DNA of 64,000 bases. Source: JAUIAI01 sp049680625. Lineage in GTDB: Bacteria > Pseudomonadota > Gammaproteobacteria > Burkholderiales > Burkholderiaceae_E. A program made the position numbers and the translations under genes. The notes beneath the pieces were generated by a model. It was not told where the DNA came from, did no database searches, and was given only the letters and a program-made list of their open reading frames with translations. The stretch is taken from assembly GCA_049680625.1 (NCBI GenBank), contig JBAUID010000027.1, positions 58,635 through 122,634 of the forward strand. Reading direction: 5' to 3'. Each line of letters opens with the position of its first letter. The first letter of the stretch is position 1. Shown piece by piece: positions 1 to 9,146 of the stretch.

Positions 1-146
1 GGACTATTGTCGTCCTTGAGCTGCATGCCGACGTGTTCACCACCTTGCTCACCCAGCCGATAAACAGCCATGACGGCCTGCCCGGCTCGTTCAACCAGAC
101 TAAGTATTGATTCAAGTTGTTTGGAAATATCAAATGAGTGGTTCAT
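1..146 (-). CDS. cysQ: 3'(2'),5'-bisphosphate nucleotidase CysQ, N-terminal fragment
   Basis: Only the first 48 codons lie in the window; the gene continues past position 1. The ATG is at 146-144. The visible sequence has the opening helix of the inositol-monophosphatase superfamily (about residues 10-30, containing VERAGQAVMAVY) followed by MQLKDDNS, which matches the region before the conserved SPLT-AD segment of CysQ. CysQ hydrolyses 3'-phosphoadenosine 5'-phosphate to AMP during sulfate assimilation and needs Mg2+. The gene follows the O-antigen-ligase-like gene on the same strand after a 30-base gap, so the two may be cotranscribed. The family call is fair, but the catalytic motifs lie outside the window, so another inositol-monophosphatase relative cannot be excluded. 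Confidence 0.65.
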   Translation of the reverse strand, partial: MNHSFDISKQLESILSLVERAGQAVMAVYRLGEQGGEHVGMQLKDDNS

Positions 147-176
147 TGCGGCCGCGGTTGCCAGGTTCGGGGGTTA

Positions 177-1448
177 TCAAATTCGGTTTAAGTTTGTCAA
201 ACGCCTGGGTTCAACCGAACTGGCCACCCCCCAGGCAATACACAGGAACAACAAAAAGTGCATATTGATATGTGAATTCCATAAATACGACGCAAACATG
301 CTGATGCTGCCCATCCATATGCCAAGCGCCAGGCGCATGTCGACGATAGCAGGTCTGGCAGGTGACGATTTCAGGAAAAACGGAAAGTAAATAACAAGCA
401 ACGCCAGCGTACCCGCAATACCAATTGTTGATTGTGTGAAGAGATATTGATTATGTGGCTGCTGATATACCATCCATTCAGGCATCTCGCGCTCAATCAT
501 TTCGCGGTAGTGCAGAACCCAATCTCCGGTGCCGATACCAAACACAGGTGATTCACGAATCATTCGAACCGTATTGATACCCATCAGGACACGCGAACTG
601 ACACTGCCGTTCACGTTGGTCTTGTAGTCAATCAATTCTGCAGAACCTTCGGCCAGTCGTTTTCTGAGGTCCGTGTCAATCAAATAGCCCGCACCCACGA
701 GAGATGCAATTAAGGCAGTGGAAAAAACAACCGCTCGTACTTGCTTACCCTCAAGCCATCGAATCATCATGTACACGAGCAACGCACAAAACCCGGCGAT
801 TCCTGCCCGGCCGCCTGAGAAAAGCATGTTGACCAGGATAGCAATAGTCAGGGCCACCAGCATTATGCGGATGGCTCCCTGCCGGTCGGCAATCCGGCGG
901 ATGGCCAGAAAAGCGGCCCAGGCCAGCATCGGGGTATAGGCAATGCGTCCGACAAATGGGGCCGTATCAAGGCCATCCGGGTTGTCCCACGGGCTTACCG
1001 GCCAATGGGGCATCATCGTCAATTGCACCCAGTTGTAATGGGCAAGCACAACACACAGGGCAGCGCCGCACAAAAAAGCGGTAATGATGCGTTCGACTGA
1101 CGACGGCAAAACCGTCGTCAACAATACGGGTACGAAGATCGCTAACGGCAAGGCGTGGTCAATATTGATCAGACCCGTCGGTATGTCTTCGGTCCAGATC
1201 ATGCCGAGAACAAGTAGCCAAAAATACGCCTGGCAAGCCCAGAAAATGGGATTGCGCCGCAACGGTTGCCAATGCGTCTCAACCCGGAAAGAGATGAGCC
1301 ACAATCCAATTAGAACAACCGCAAGCACGTTCAGCGGCGCAAGCTCCCCCGGCAACAAGAACGCAAAAACGCAAACTATCTGGTTAGAGAACCGGCGAAT
1401 ACCGTCTCGCCAACTGACATTGTTTGCTGATTTGGCAGAATTGAACAT
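177..1448 (-). CDS. O-antigen ligase / polysaccharide polymerase family membrane protein (Wzy_C)
   Basis: A 423-residue polytopic inner-membrane protein with about ten to eleven hydrophobic segments spread over residues 24-55, 66-84, 95-140, 170-225, 238-257, 340-360 and 372-412. Two features are typical of the Wzy_C/WaaL family: a Gly-rich SGGRAG segment at about 211-216, and a large periplasmic loop with PVFGIGTGDW (301-310) followed by PHNQYL (331-336), whose His is essential in studied ligases. Members transfer lipid-linked glycan to lipid A core or to protein, or polymerise repeat units. The sequence does not tell these apart. It lies just upstream of cysQ on the same strand. No glycosyltransferases flank it here, so it is probably an isolated ligase-type gene. 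Confidence 0.8.
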   Translation of the reverse strand: MFNSAKSANNVSWRDGIRRFSNQIVCVFAFLLPGELAPLNVLAVVLIGLWLISFRVETHWQPLRRNPIFWACQAYFWLLVLGMIWTEDIPTGLINIDHALPLAIFVPVLLTTVLPSSVERIITAFLCGAALCVVLAHYNWVQLTMMPHWPVSPWDNPDGLDTAPFVGRIAYTPMLAWAAFLAIRRIADRQGAIRIMLVALTIAILVNMLFSGGRAGIAGFCALLVYMMIRWLEGKQVRAVVFSTALIASLVGAGYLIDTDLRKRLAEGSAELIDYKTNVNGSVSSRVLMGINTVRMIRESPVFGIGTGDWVLHYREMIEREMPEWMVYQQPHNQYLFTQSTIGIAGTLALLVIYFPFFLKSSPARPAIVDMRLALGIWMGSISMFASYLWNSHINMHFLLFLCIAWGVASSVEPRRLTNLNRI

Positions 1449-1740
1449 TTAAGTTAATGACGGAAATTGCTGTGTTAAACGCTGGCCAAACGGCACGGAT
1501 AAATGCGGCTCCCAGCCCCCTTTGGCGGATTCAGCCCAGGATGTCGGGTGGGCCCAGACGTCCGAATCAAACAGTTGGGAAATAGGCTATTGAGAAAAAG
1601 GCAACCTGGAGAGGATAGGTTTTCGGCCGCTGGCGTTCGCTATTCTTGACACGACTCTACAGAGCCTGAACTACCGAACACATACTATTACGACAGGCAC
1701 GATTCGCATTGTTGATGCTGGCGTGTTGTCGCCGATTCAC

Positions 1741-1768
1741 AACTCAAACGCAACTCAAACGCAACTCA
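1741..1768. repeat. 11-bp tandem repeat, 2.5 copies
   Basis: The unit AACTCAAACGC occurs twice exactly (1741-1751, 1752-1762) and is followed by a partial third copy. It is one of many short tandem duplications in this window. Confidence 0.85.
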
Positions 1769-1801
1769 TCCACAAAATGCGTACTCCCGGGGGCCGACAA
1801 C

Positions 1802-1823
1802 GCACTGTTTCCTAATTCAGTGC
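1802..1823. promoter_or_regulatory. Inverted repeat upstream of CYP153, possible operator
   Basis: GCACTG (1802-1807) and CAGTGC (1818-1823) form a perfect 6-bp dyad with a 10-base spacer, ending 33 bases before the P450 start codon. The position fits an operator, but no adjacent regulator gene supports a particular protein, and such a dyad could occur by chance. Confidence 0.3.
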
Positions 1824-1856
1824 AAAATAGCACGACCATTCCAAAAAGGCGGGGCG

Positions 1857-3113
1857 ATGAATACAAAATCACAGGACTTCGAGACTAATCGCCGCCTTGC
1901 GAGGGAGTTACCCCTCCAACAGATTGACGTCAGCGACGGGTACTTGTTCCGTGATGACAGCATCGGCCACTATTTTGCGCGTCTGCGCGAAGAAGATCCG
2001 GTTCATTTCCAGCCGGCGAGCCGCTTTGGGCCATTCTGGTCAATCACCCGGTTCAAAGATATTCGTGAAGTCGAGCTGAACCATGAAGCCTTTTCCTCGG
2101 CACAGAAGCACGGGGGCATCACCCTGACATCACCGATGAGCGAGCTCCAACTGGGCAGCTTCATTGCGATGGACCCGCCCCGTCATGACGAACAGCGCAA
2201 GACCGTAAATTCCGTTGCCATGCCGGCCAACCTGGCCAAACTCGAAGCCACGATTCGCCAGCGTACCTGCGCCGTGCTCGACAGCCTGCCGGTTAACAAA
2301 GAATTCGATTGGGTGGAAAATGTCTCGGTAAACCTCACCACTCAAATGCTTGCCACATTGTTCGACTTTCCATTCGAAGAGCGGCATTTGTTAACCTGGT
2401 GGTCTGATATGGCCACCGGACATGCCAAGGATGCGGGGCCAGTCACTTCAACTCAAATGCAGAAAGAAGAACTGAATAAATGCTTTGAGTACTTCAGCAG
2501 GCTTTGGGAAGACCGGATCAAAGCCCCGCCGGCAAATGATTTGATTTCCATGATGGCGCATTCCACTTCGACCCGGAACATGCCAAAAGATGAATACTGC
2601 GGCAACCTGCTGCTGTTGATCGTGGGCGGTAATGATACGACCCGTAATTCAATGAGTGGTGGCGTACTCGCCTTGCACGAACATCAGAACCAGTTCGAGA
2701 AACTGCAGGAAAACCCGTCGCTGGTAAGCAGTTTAGTGCCCGAGATCATTCGCTGGCAAACCCCCCTCGCCCACATGGCAAGGACAGCTGTAAAAGACAC
2801 AGTGGTCGCGGGAAAAACTATCCGTACCGGCGATCGATTGGCGCTGTGGTATTTGTCCGCCAACCGCGACCCGGAAGTCATCGATCAACCCGATGAATTT
2901 ATTATTGATCGTAAAAACCCACGCCTGCATTTATCGTTCGGCTTTGGGATTCACCACTGTATGGGCAGCCGCCTGGCGGAGCTACAGTTACGCATACTCT
3001 GGGAAGAATTGCTGCCCAGATTCAGCCGCATTGCCGTAACCGGCAAGCCGGAACGCACGCTGTCTAACTTTGTGCGCGGGTTTAACCGATTGCCCGTAAC
3101 GTTGAACACCTGA
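1857..3113 (+). CDS. Cytochrome P450, CYP153-like alkane/fatty-acid hydroxylase
   Basis: A soluble 418-residue bacterial P450. It has the I-helix oxygen-activation motif GGNDTT (257-262), the K-helix EIIR (296-299) and the heme-binding loop FGFGIHHCMG (361-370, Cys368 as axial ligand). The N-terminal stretch FRDDSIGHYFARLREEDPVH and the segments KHGGIT and NDTTRNSMSGGVLAL closely resemble my recollection of CYP153A proteins, which hydroxylate terminal carbons of medium-chain alkanes and fatty acids. CYP153 genes usually sit with a ferredoxin and ferredoxin reductase; neither is nearby, so electrons must come from partners elsewhere. The ATG at 1857 follows a purine-rich AAGGCGGGG. The gene is convergent with xthA. 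The P450 call is certain; the CYP153 subfamily is very likely. Confidence 0.9.
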   Translation: MNTKSQDFETNRRLARELPLQQIDVSDGYLFRDDSIGHYFARLREEDPVHFQPASRFGPFWSITRFKDIREVELNHEAFSSAQKHGGITLTSPMSELQLGSFIAMDPPRHDEQRKTVNSVAMPANLAKLEATIRQRTCAVLDSLPVNKEFDWVENVSVNLTTQMLATLFDFPFEERHLLTWWSDMATGHAKDAGPVTSTQMQKEELNKCFEYFSRLWEDRIKAPPANDLISMMAHSTSTRNMPKDEYCGNLLLLIVGGNDTTRNSMSGGVLALHEHQNQFEKLQENPSLVSSLVPEIIRWQTPLAHMARTAVKDTVVAGKTIRTGDRLALWYLSANRDPEVIDQPDEFIIDRKNPRLHLSFGFGIHHCMGSRLAELQLRILWEELLPRFSRIAVTGKPERTLSNFVRGFNRLPVTLNT

Positions 3114-3165
3114 AGGACGAACCCACAGACGCCAACGCCCGTGACGTGCACCTGCCCCCGGCTTG

Positions 3166-3948
3166 CTAGCGTTTTATCTCAACAATTACTGGCGCGTGGT
3201 CGGAGGGCTGTTCCCAGCCACGCGGCTCTTTGTCGACAACACATCCAACCACGCTGTCGCGCAATGGCGCATCAACAAGGGTGTGGTCTATTCGCAGACC
3301 GGCGTTGCGACGAAATCCCTGGCGACGGTAGTCCCACCAGGTAAAAGTTTTTGGCGCCTGATCGAACAGGCGAAAAGCATCCACCAGACCCAGGCCGATC
3401 AATTGTTCGAAGCGGGCACGCTCCGGCTCAGAACATAGAACTTTCCCCGCCCAGGCCTGAGGTTGATGCACATCGGCATCCGCCGGCGCAATGTTGTAGT
3501 CGCCCACCAGTACTCGGGGAACACCCGGAGCCCCCGCCCCATCACCCAGCCAGAGGATTAAAGCGTCCAGCCAGGCCAGTTTGTACTGGTATTTATCCGA
3601 TTCAGTGTCTTGACCGTTTGGAAAGTATGCGCAAGTCACGCGCAAGCCGTTACACGTGCCAGTGATCAGCCGTTGCTGCGTGTCCTCGAACCGCGGGTTG
3701 CCAATAACGATATCTTGCGCCGCCCCGACGCTGTCCATTCGGGTCAGTAATGCGACACCGTTATACGTGGGTTGACCAGAAAAACTGACTTCATAACCCG
3801 CGTCGCGGATTGCCTGCGCAGGAAAATTGGCGTCGGTCAGCTTGGTTTCTTGTAATCCCAATACATCAACCGGGTTGGCCTTTAACCAGGTGAGTACTTG
3901 CTCGAGCCGCACGCGCAGCGAATTGACATTCCAGGTAGCGATCTTCAT
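3166..3948 (-). CDS. xthA: Exodeoxyribonuclease III
   Basis: A 260-residue member of the exonuclease III/AP endonuclease family, which cleaves DNA 5' to abasic sites and degrades one strand 3' to 5' in base-excision repair. Visible catalytic residues are Glu34 in LQETKL, Asp150 and Asn152 in VGDYNIAP, Asp221-His222 in RIDHTLV, and the terminal SDHAP (249-253). The length matches the family. The start was placed at the ATG giving MKIATWNVNS, the invariant family N-terminus; an in-frame upstream start at 3966 would add six residues with no homology. It converges on the P450 gene with only about 50 bases between them. Confidence 0.93.
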   Translation of the reverse strand: MKIATWNVNSLRVRLEQVLTWLKANPVDVLGLQETKLTDANFPAQAIRDAGYEVSFSGQPTYNGVALLTRMDSVGAAQDIVIGNPRFEDTQQRLITGTCNGLRVTCAYFPNGQDTESDKYQYKLAWLDALILWLGDGAGAPGVPRVLVGDYNIAPADADVHQPQAWAGKVLCSEPERARFEQLIGLGLVDAFRLFDQAPKTFTWWDYRRQGFRRNAGLRIDHTLVDAPLRDSVVGCVVDKEPRGWEQPSDHAPVIVEIKR

Positions 3949-4097
3949 GGCTGCGAAGAATACCACCGACCTTCAGCCCGGGCGAAACGTGCTCAACAGA
4001 AAAAGCCACGCGCGATTGCAGGTGGCTTAGGTACCTGACCAAGATTTCTTCAACACTGCATCAATACAGGCTGCATCGATGCAGACGATGCTTTCGA

Positions 4098-4775
4098 TCA
4101 GAAGCGCAAAGTCGGCGCCTCGGGTTGCGCCGGGCGACCACCAGGGCCGCTACGGCTCTGGGTCAGCACACTACCGCGCTTAAAGCCATCACCAGATGAC
4201 GCATCTTCACCGGGCGCAGCAATCTGCCCTGCTGCCGCCAGGGCTTCAGCATCACCAAACTTGTAGCCTGCCGGCAGACGCGACTGCTTTGGATAGCCTG
4301 AGCTGCTCAGCAGAGCATCCCAGCGCAGCGCATGGTAGCCAATCTGCTTGTCAGCACCAACTACCAGCAATGGCAAATTGGTGTCTGGGCCGAAACCCCG
4401 CTCACTAAATGCTTTTAAGTCATGTCCGGTGGAAATGGTTTTTTCCGAATACGGAACGCCGCGGCGCTTCAAATGCTGGCGTGCCATATCACACGGAGCA
4501 CAAGCTGTTGTCGTGTATAAGATGACCGGAAAACGCTCGGTGATTTTGCGCAACTGAATTGGCAAATTCAAGCTCGAATCAGCAGTGGCAACTATTGACT
4601 CATTGCGTTTCGGGTATCCGGTTGGCCCTTTCAGGATTTTGACGTTGTCAGCAGGAATCATATCCCCGTAGCCGATACGACCTTGAGCATCGATCCATTT
4701 GTACTGAGCGCTGGCGGTGCCAGCAACCAGTAACAGACTCGTCAGGGCAATCCTGACCTGTGTTCGTTTAAGCAT
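4098..4775 (-). CDS. DUF4124 domain-glutaredoxin fusion, exported
   Basis: A 225-residue protein with a signal peptide (hydrophobic residues 8-22, cleavage likely after ASA at 21-23). A DUF4124 domain follows (about 24-60, with the typical YKWIDAQGRIGYGD start). A glutaredoxin-like domain (about 83-165) carries the redox motif CAPC (92-95) and the Thr-Pro-equivalent loop NLPLLVV. The tail from 190 is low in complexity and ends in RF. It probably acts on disulfides in the periplasm, though the substrate is unknown. It lies 17 bases downstream of prlC on the same strand and is probably cotranscribed with it. The domain calls are good; the function is inferred. Confidence 0.8.
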   Translation of the reverse strand: MLKRTQVRIALTSLLLVAGTASAQYKWIDAQGRIGYGDMIPADNVKILKGPTGYPKRNESIVATADSSLNLPIQLRKITERFPVILYTTTACAPCDMARQHLKRRGVPYSEKTISTGHDLKAFSERGFGPDTNLPLLVVGADKQIGYHALRWDALLSSSGYPKQSRLPAGYKFGDAEALAAAGQIAAPGEDASSGDGFKRGSVLTQSRSGPGGRPAQPEAPTLRF

Positions 4776-4792
4776 AGCGACGCGATCCGGTT

Positions 4793-6895
4793 TCAGACTG
4801 TTTCATCCATGCCATTATGTCGAAGCAAGGCCGCTATTTCCGGGTCTCTACCCCTGAACGCGCGAAATGAGTCGATAGCCGGTCGGCTACCCCCAACCGC
4901 GAGGATCTCATCAAGGAATTTAACCCCCGTCTCGAGTAAGGCTGCCTGGCTGTCCGATTGCTCGGCAGCCTCTTCAAAGGCAGCGTAGGCATCAGCCGAC
5001 AAGACTTCAGCCCACTTGTAACTGTAGTAGCCCGCAGCATAACCCCCGGCAAAAATATGGGAAAAGCTATTCTGAAACCGATTGAAATCAGGGGTTGGCA
5101 CAACCGCAACCTGGCTGCGTACGTCGTCAAACACCTGTTGTACTGACTCTTCACCACTACGCATCCGGTCGGTATGAATCTGCATGTCAAACAAAGAAAA
5201 CTCGATCTGGCGCAGAGTCTGCAAACCAGACTGAAAATTGCGAGCCGCATACATCTTGTCGAACAAGTCTTTTGCCAGTGGCTCTCCGGTGTCAATGTGA
5301 GCTGACATCGCCCGGACAATGTCCCACTCCCAGCAAAAATTTTCCATGAACTGACTCGGTAATTCGACCGCGTCCCACTCAACCCCGGCAATTCCAGACA
5401 CGCTTAAGTCGTCGACCCGGGTTAACAAGTGGTGCAGCCCATGGCCAAACTCATGGAACAAGGTGATCACGTCACCATGGGTAAGCAAGGCCGGTTTTCC
5501 ACCAACCGGACTTTGAAAATTACACACGAGGTAAGCAATTGGGGTCTGAATTGCCCCATTGCGCAGAGCTCGAGAACGCGCACCGTTCATCCACGCACCC
5601 TGGCGCTTGGATGAACGGGAAAAAAAATCGGTATAAAAATGTCCGAGTAACTCGCCGCCCCGCTCGATCCGAAAGAACTGAACACTATCGTGCCAGCCAA
5701 CGGTTTCGTCGGCCGCAATAGAGACCCCGAACAGTTTCTCGGCTTGCGCAAACAATGCCTGCAGAATATTGGGCAGTTGAAAATACTGCTTGACCTGCTG
5801 ATCCGAGAAGTCAAATTCTGAGTGGCGCAATTTTTCAGACACCCAGGCCGCATCCCAGGCTTGAACCGTGTCCAGGCCCAGCGATCGGGCGAAGGCGTCG
5901 CGCTTGATAAGATCCCGTTCGGCTGCCGGTCGGGCCTTGACGGCGAGGTCGGTTAAGAACTGAATGACCTGGGCCGGCGATTCAGCCATCTTGGAGGCGA
6001 GCGACACCTCAGCATAAGTGGCGTAGCCAAGCATCTGCGCTTCTTCATCGCGTAATTTGAGCAACTCGGCTATCAGCGGCGTATTGTTCAGCTCGCCGCG
6101 CCGGGCCGGATCATCGGCCGGGGCAACAGCCAGTTCAGAGGCAGCGGTGACAAATGCCCGATACATTTGTTCGCGCAGATCGCGGTCATCCGCATATTGC
6201 ATGACCGGCACGTAACACGGGAACTGTAGAGTCAGCCGGTAACCGTCAGCTTCGTGGGCGGCAGCATCAGCTGCAGCCGCCTCGATCACATCTTCGGGCA
6301 GCCCGCTTAATCGGTCACGATTGGATAAACAAATTGCAAAGGCCCGGGTCGAGTCAAGCAAATTTTCGGAGAATTTTTGACGTAGCGCGGCCTGTCGCTC
6401 CTGGATCTCACCGTAACGTTCGCGATGTGGTGACACCAGATCGGCCCCACCCAGACGAAAATCACGCAGCGCATTGTCGACGATGCGCTGACGGGCTGGG
6501 GTAAGGCTGGCAAAGCCGGCGCTGTCCCGCATAAGCTGGTAACGGGCGAACAATTCGGTGCTCTGACCGAGCTCGGTCCAGAACTGGGTCACCCGGGGCA
6601 AATTCTCGTTGTAGGCCTGGCGCAAAGCGTCAGTATCGGCCACCCCGCTCAGGTGGCCGACGATACCCCAGGCCGAAGACAGACGCTCACAGGCAATATC
6701 CAGAGGTTCTACAACGTGGTCCCAGTCGGCCGGGGTCTGGGGTGCCGTAGCCAGCTTCAGCGCGGCCCGGGCATCAGCCAGCAGAACATCCAGCGCCGGG
6801 CTGACCAGCGACGGATCGAACCTGTCAAAGCGCGGCAAGCGATCGCCGCTCAGCAGCATATTGGGGTTGAGAGTGGATTTCTTGGTCTTATTCAT
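4793..6895 (-). CDS. prlC: Oligopeptidase A (M3 metallopeptidase)
   Basis: A 700-residue M3-family zinc peptidase that degrades peptides, including cleaved signal peptides, in the cytoplasm. The zinc site HEFGHGLHH is at about residues 480-488, in the position expected for OpdA/PrlC (E. coli protein 680 residues). A second Glu ligand lies in the following helix region containing VEWDAVELPSQFMENF. The start is the ATG at 6895, giving MNKTKKSTLN. The open frame runs on upstream to 7168, but that extension translates through tRNA-Ala and is not real. It is transcribed divergently from the tRNA genes and followed by the glutaredoxin fusion gene. Confidence 0.93.
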   Translation of the reverse strand: MNKTKKSTLNPNMLLSGDRLPRFDRFDPSLVSPALDVLLADARAALKLATAPQTPADWDHVVEPLDIACERLSSAWGIVGHLSGVADTDALRQAYNENLPRVTQFWTELGQSTELFARYQLMRDSAGFASLTPARQRIVDNALRDFRLGGADLVSPHRERYGEIQERQAALRQKFSENLLDSTRAFAICLSNRDRLSGLPEDVIEAAAADAAAHEADGYRLTLQFPCYVPVMQYADDRDLREQMYRAFVTAASELAVAPADDPARRGELNNTPLIAELLKLRDEEAQMLGYATYAEVSLASKMAESPAQVIQFLTDLAVKARPAAERDLIKRDAFARSLGLDTVQAWDAAWVSEKLRHSEFDFSDQQVKQYFQLPNILQALFAQAEKLFGVSIAADETVGWHDSVQFFRIERGGELLGHFYTDFFSRSSKRQGAWMNGARSRALRNGAIQTPIAYLVCNFQSPVGGKPALLTHGDVITLFHEFGHGLHHLLTRVDDLSVSGIAGVEWDAVELPSQFMENFCWEWDIVRAMSAHIDTGEPLAKDLFDKMYAARNFQSGLQTLRQIEFSLFDMQIHTDRMRSGEESVQQVFDDVRSQVAVVPTPDFNRFQNSFSHIFAGGYAAGYYSYKWAEVLSADAYAAFEEAAEQSDSQAALLETGVKFLDEILAVGGSRPAIDSFRAFRGRDPEIAALLRHNGMDETV

Positions 6896-6946
6896 CAGTC
6901 GGTTCGAAGGTATGGATATTAGTTTTGCAGAAAATCTGAACGCAAC

Positions 6947-6975
6947 TTTACACCAGCAAATCCACGCCATATAAT
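6947..6975 (+). promoter_or_regulatory. Sigma-70 promoter of the tRNA-Ala/tRNA-Glu unit
   Basis: TTTACA (6947-6952) and a perfect TATAAT (6970-6975) are separated by 17 bp. Transcription would begin at about 6982, ten bases before tRNA-Ala. This is the strongest consensus promoter I saw in the window, as expected for a stable RNA gene. It lies in the gap divergent from prlC. Confidence 0.8.
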
Positions 6976-6991
6976 CGCTGGCTGGCTTTTG

Positions 6992-7067
<76 letters not shown>

Positions 7068-7194
7068 CAAAGCATTTGCAAAGCAAATGCGGTGAGCCAA
7101 ACCAGCACCACAGTTTGTCGCCTTTGGCGATAAACTAAAGGTTCACTCGAACTGACTTGCCCCAGCAATCAGTTCAAAAGAGCAGCACGGCCTC

Positions 7195-7270
7195 GTCCCG
7201 TTCGTCTAGAGGCCTAGGACACCACCCTTTCACGGTGGGTACAGGGGTTCGAATCCCCTACGGGACGCCA
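7195..7270 (+). tRNA. tRNA-Glu (anticodon UUC)
   Basis: A 76-nt cloverleaf. The acceptor stem GTCCCGT pairs with ACGGGAC. The anticodon stem CCACC/GGTGG encloses loop CTTTCAC with anticodon TTC. The T arm contains GGTTCGAATCC, and the CCA is encoded. It lies 127 bases after tRNA-Ala without an evident promoter of its own, so the two are probably cotranscribed. Confidence 0.97.
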
Positions 7271-7379
7271 TCACCTTTCAGCCACGCCTAGTACTTCAGC
7301 ACCGGCGCTGCATTGGGGCCTTCTGTGGCTCCTGAAGATCGACTGTGATCACAGATCTTGGTTCGCTACTCGTGTCAAA

Positions 7380-8744
7380 CTAATTTCGAACAGGCAACAT
7401 GCCACCAATCATTGACTCACCCCGGGTCAGCCCGTCGCGCCAGGCGATCAACTGCATGTCAAGAACTTGCATCATCAGCGCCAGCTGATCAGTAATCGCC
7501 GCATCCACCTGATTTCCGTTAACGCTCAGCTGACCATTTGCCAATTCAAGACTGGTCGAATAGTTGCCCCCGTTGTCGGAAACATATCCCGTACTCATCG
7601 CCACCTGGCCCATCGGGCCGGGCAGTAGGCTCTGACTGACACGAGCATTACCCGAAGCTGCGATTCGATTGAGAAAAGGTGTTTGAACCGGCGCCGGCTT
7701 AAGCTGTAACTGCAGCTGGCCAAAAAACTCACCCTGATCAGATTTACCGCGTGCATCAGTAAGCGCAATACTCAAACCCTTATCAAGTAAAGATGCTGCG
7801 GCATTCTCCAGGCTCAATGCCTGATCGGAACTGATGCGTAGCATGTCTGCGTTCAGGTCGCGCAGCGTCTGCTGAATAACACGTACATTCCCAACATCAA
7901 GGCCGCGCAGCGCAAACCCAAGCGCAAGATCTTTAAATTGACGCCCGCTGGCGTTGAGCTGTTCGAGTTTGTATGTCACAACCGTATCAATTTTGCCAGC
8001 GACTTCAGTTGTCTCCGCAGCGAATTCGATGCCAATAGCCCCGACATCTTTAGTCTTTAGTGACGCGATCGAAAACTGACCACTTCCGGTGCCCAGTTGT
8101 GAATCCTGAATGCTGCCGTGGGCTGACACACCAGAAATAACCAGGTTACCGTCAGTCGACGCTGCCGCCGCGCGAGCCATTTCCCAGTTGTATCGGATCG
8201 CACCATGACCGGCAGTCATGACAGTACCGGTTGTTACTGGAATCCGCAGATTCAAACCGTCACTGTCCCATGAAACCTTAGGGGTTTTAAATTCACTGAC
8301 CCATTGTTGATTGAATCCCGCCTGTCCTGTGACCGTCAGCAATATGTCGGAGAACGTGACCCGTTTGGTCATTTCGCCTAACCAGCCATCGGCAACTATC
8401 TCGGCATCAAATCGAGATAAGCCCGCGGGTGATGGTGAATGATGCATTGTGAAATGAATCAGCCCACCAATCTTATTTGGCAAATCGATTTCTTCAAGAC
8501 CAGCCATAGCACTGGCACTGACATTCCAGCGCATCGTACCTGTTGACTGTAGAAAGCCTTTTTCCGACGTTAATACGGTTAACTCGAGATACGAAGGCAA
8601 GTCAGGGTTCGTCTGTATTTCAACTAGCTTTTTTTCGAATGCAGATGAACTGAATTGTGTGGCGCCAGCCCATGCCAGGGCGCCTACACTCAAGAAAGCG
8701 CCAGCAATAAGTATTTTTTTCAACAGCCCGCCCCCTCGTACCAC
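7380..8744 (-). CDS. DUF945 / YdgA-like envelope protein
   Basis: A protein of about 447-454 residues with an N-terminal hydrophobic segment (KKILIAGAFLSVGALAWAGA) that acts as signal peptide or anchor, followed by a long beta-rich region with the features of the DUF945/YdgA family. These include the FEKKL...NPDLPSYLELTV segment soon after the anchor and a C-terminal part similar to the segments preceding the end of YdgA. The family resembles AsmA-type envelope proteins; its role is poorly defined. The longest frame starts at GTG 8744. A TTG at 8723, eight codons in and preceded by GAGGGGG at good spacing, would place the Lys-Lys directly after the initiator and may be the true start. It is monocistronic as far as seen, downstream of and opposed to the tRNA genes. 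Confidence 0.7.
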   Translation of the reverse strand: MVRGGGLLKKILIAGAFLSVGALAWAGATQFSSSAFEKKLVEIQTNPDLPSYLELTVLTSEKGFLQSTGTMRWNVSASAMAGLEEIDLPNKIGGLIHFTMHHSPSPAGLSRFDAEIVADGWLGEMTKRVTFSDILLTVTGQAGFNQQWVSEFKTPKVSWDSDGLNLRIPVTTGTVMTAGHGAIRYNWEMARAAAASTDGNLVISGVSAHGSIQDSQLGTGSGQFSIASLKTKDVGAIGIEFAAETTEVAGKIDTVVTYKLEQLNASGRQFKDLALGFALRGLDVGNVRVIQQTLRDLNADMLRISSDQALSLENAAASLLDKGLSIALTDARGKSDQGEFFGQLQLQLKPAPVQTPFLNRIAASGNARVSQSLLPGPMGQVAMSTGYVSDNGGNYSTSLELANGQLSVNGNQVDAAITDQLALMMQVLDMQLIAWRDGLTRGESMIGGMLPVRN

Positions 8745-9146
8745 TTTGAAAATAATTCCAGGAGACTGTAGGCAGGTAGTCGATGAAGACTAGCAAAAAC
8801 AGATGGTCGGTTCAGATGACAGTGCCAACGGATTGCAAACGAACTGCGAATGGATTACAAAATGGATCGCAATTCAGATACCTTAAACGGGCTTCTTTCA
8901 TTGCAGTTTTGTCAAATAAGGACTGAGCGACGACTGGAGCATCGCTTACAAACTCGTCTCTGGCAGGCCTACAAATTGTCAGGAATATCTGTGCGTCACG
9001 ATTGCTGCCAATAAAATGAATATCGTCTTAATAGCAGACCGAGAAAATGAAGCAAACCAGCCGCTCGACGGGTGCGCGGGCGGGCGGAATTTCCGCAGTT
9101 AGTAGCCAGCAGCAGCCTGTTGGGGTTGATTGGATTTAGGAAAGCA
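8745..9146. other. Intergenic region between divergent YdgA-like and PhoD-like genes
   Basis: About 400 bases without a supported gene. It contains three loosely similar 10-mers, GGATTGCAAA (8830-8839), GGATTACAAA (8852-8861) and GGATCGCAAT (8864-8873), spaced 22 and 12 bases apart. They could be direct-repeat binding sites but are too short and degenerate to claim. A GTG at 9072 opens an in-frame extension of the next gene with no family support. Confidence 0.5.

Larger units (their letters stand above)
1449..1856. other. Intergenic region between divergent ligase-like and CYP153 genes
   Basis: About 400 bases with no convincing gene. It contains a TTGACA hexamer at 1646-1651 without a good -10 at the expected distance, an 11-bp tandem repeat (1741-1768) and an inverted repeat (1802-1823) close to the cytochrome P450 start. 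Promoters for both flanking genes must lie here. Confidence 0.6.
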
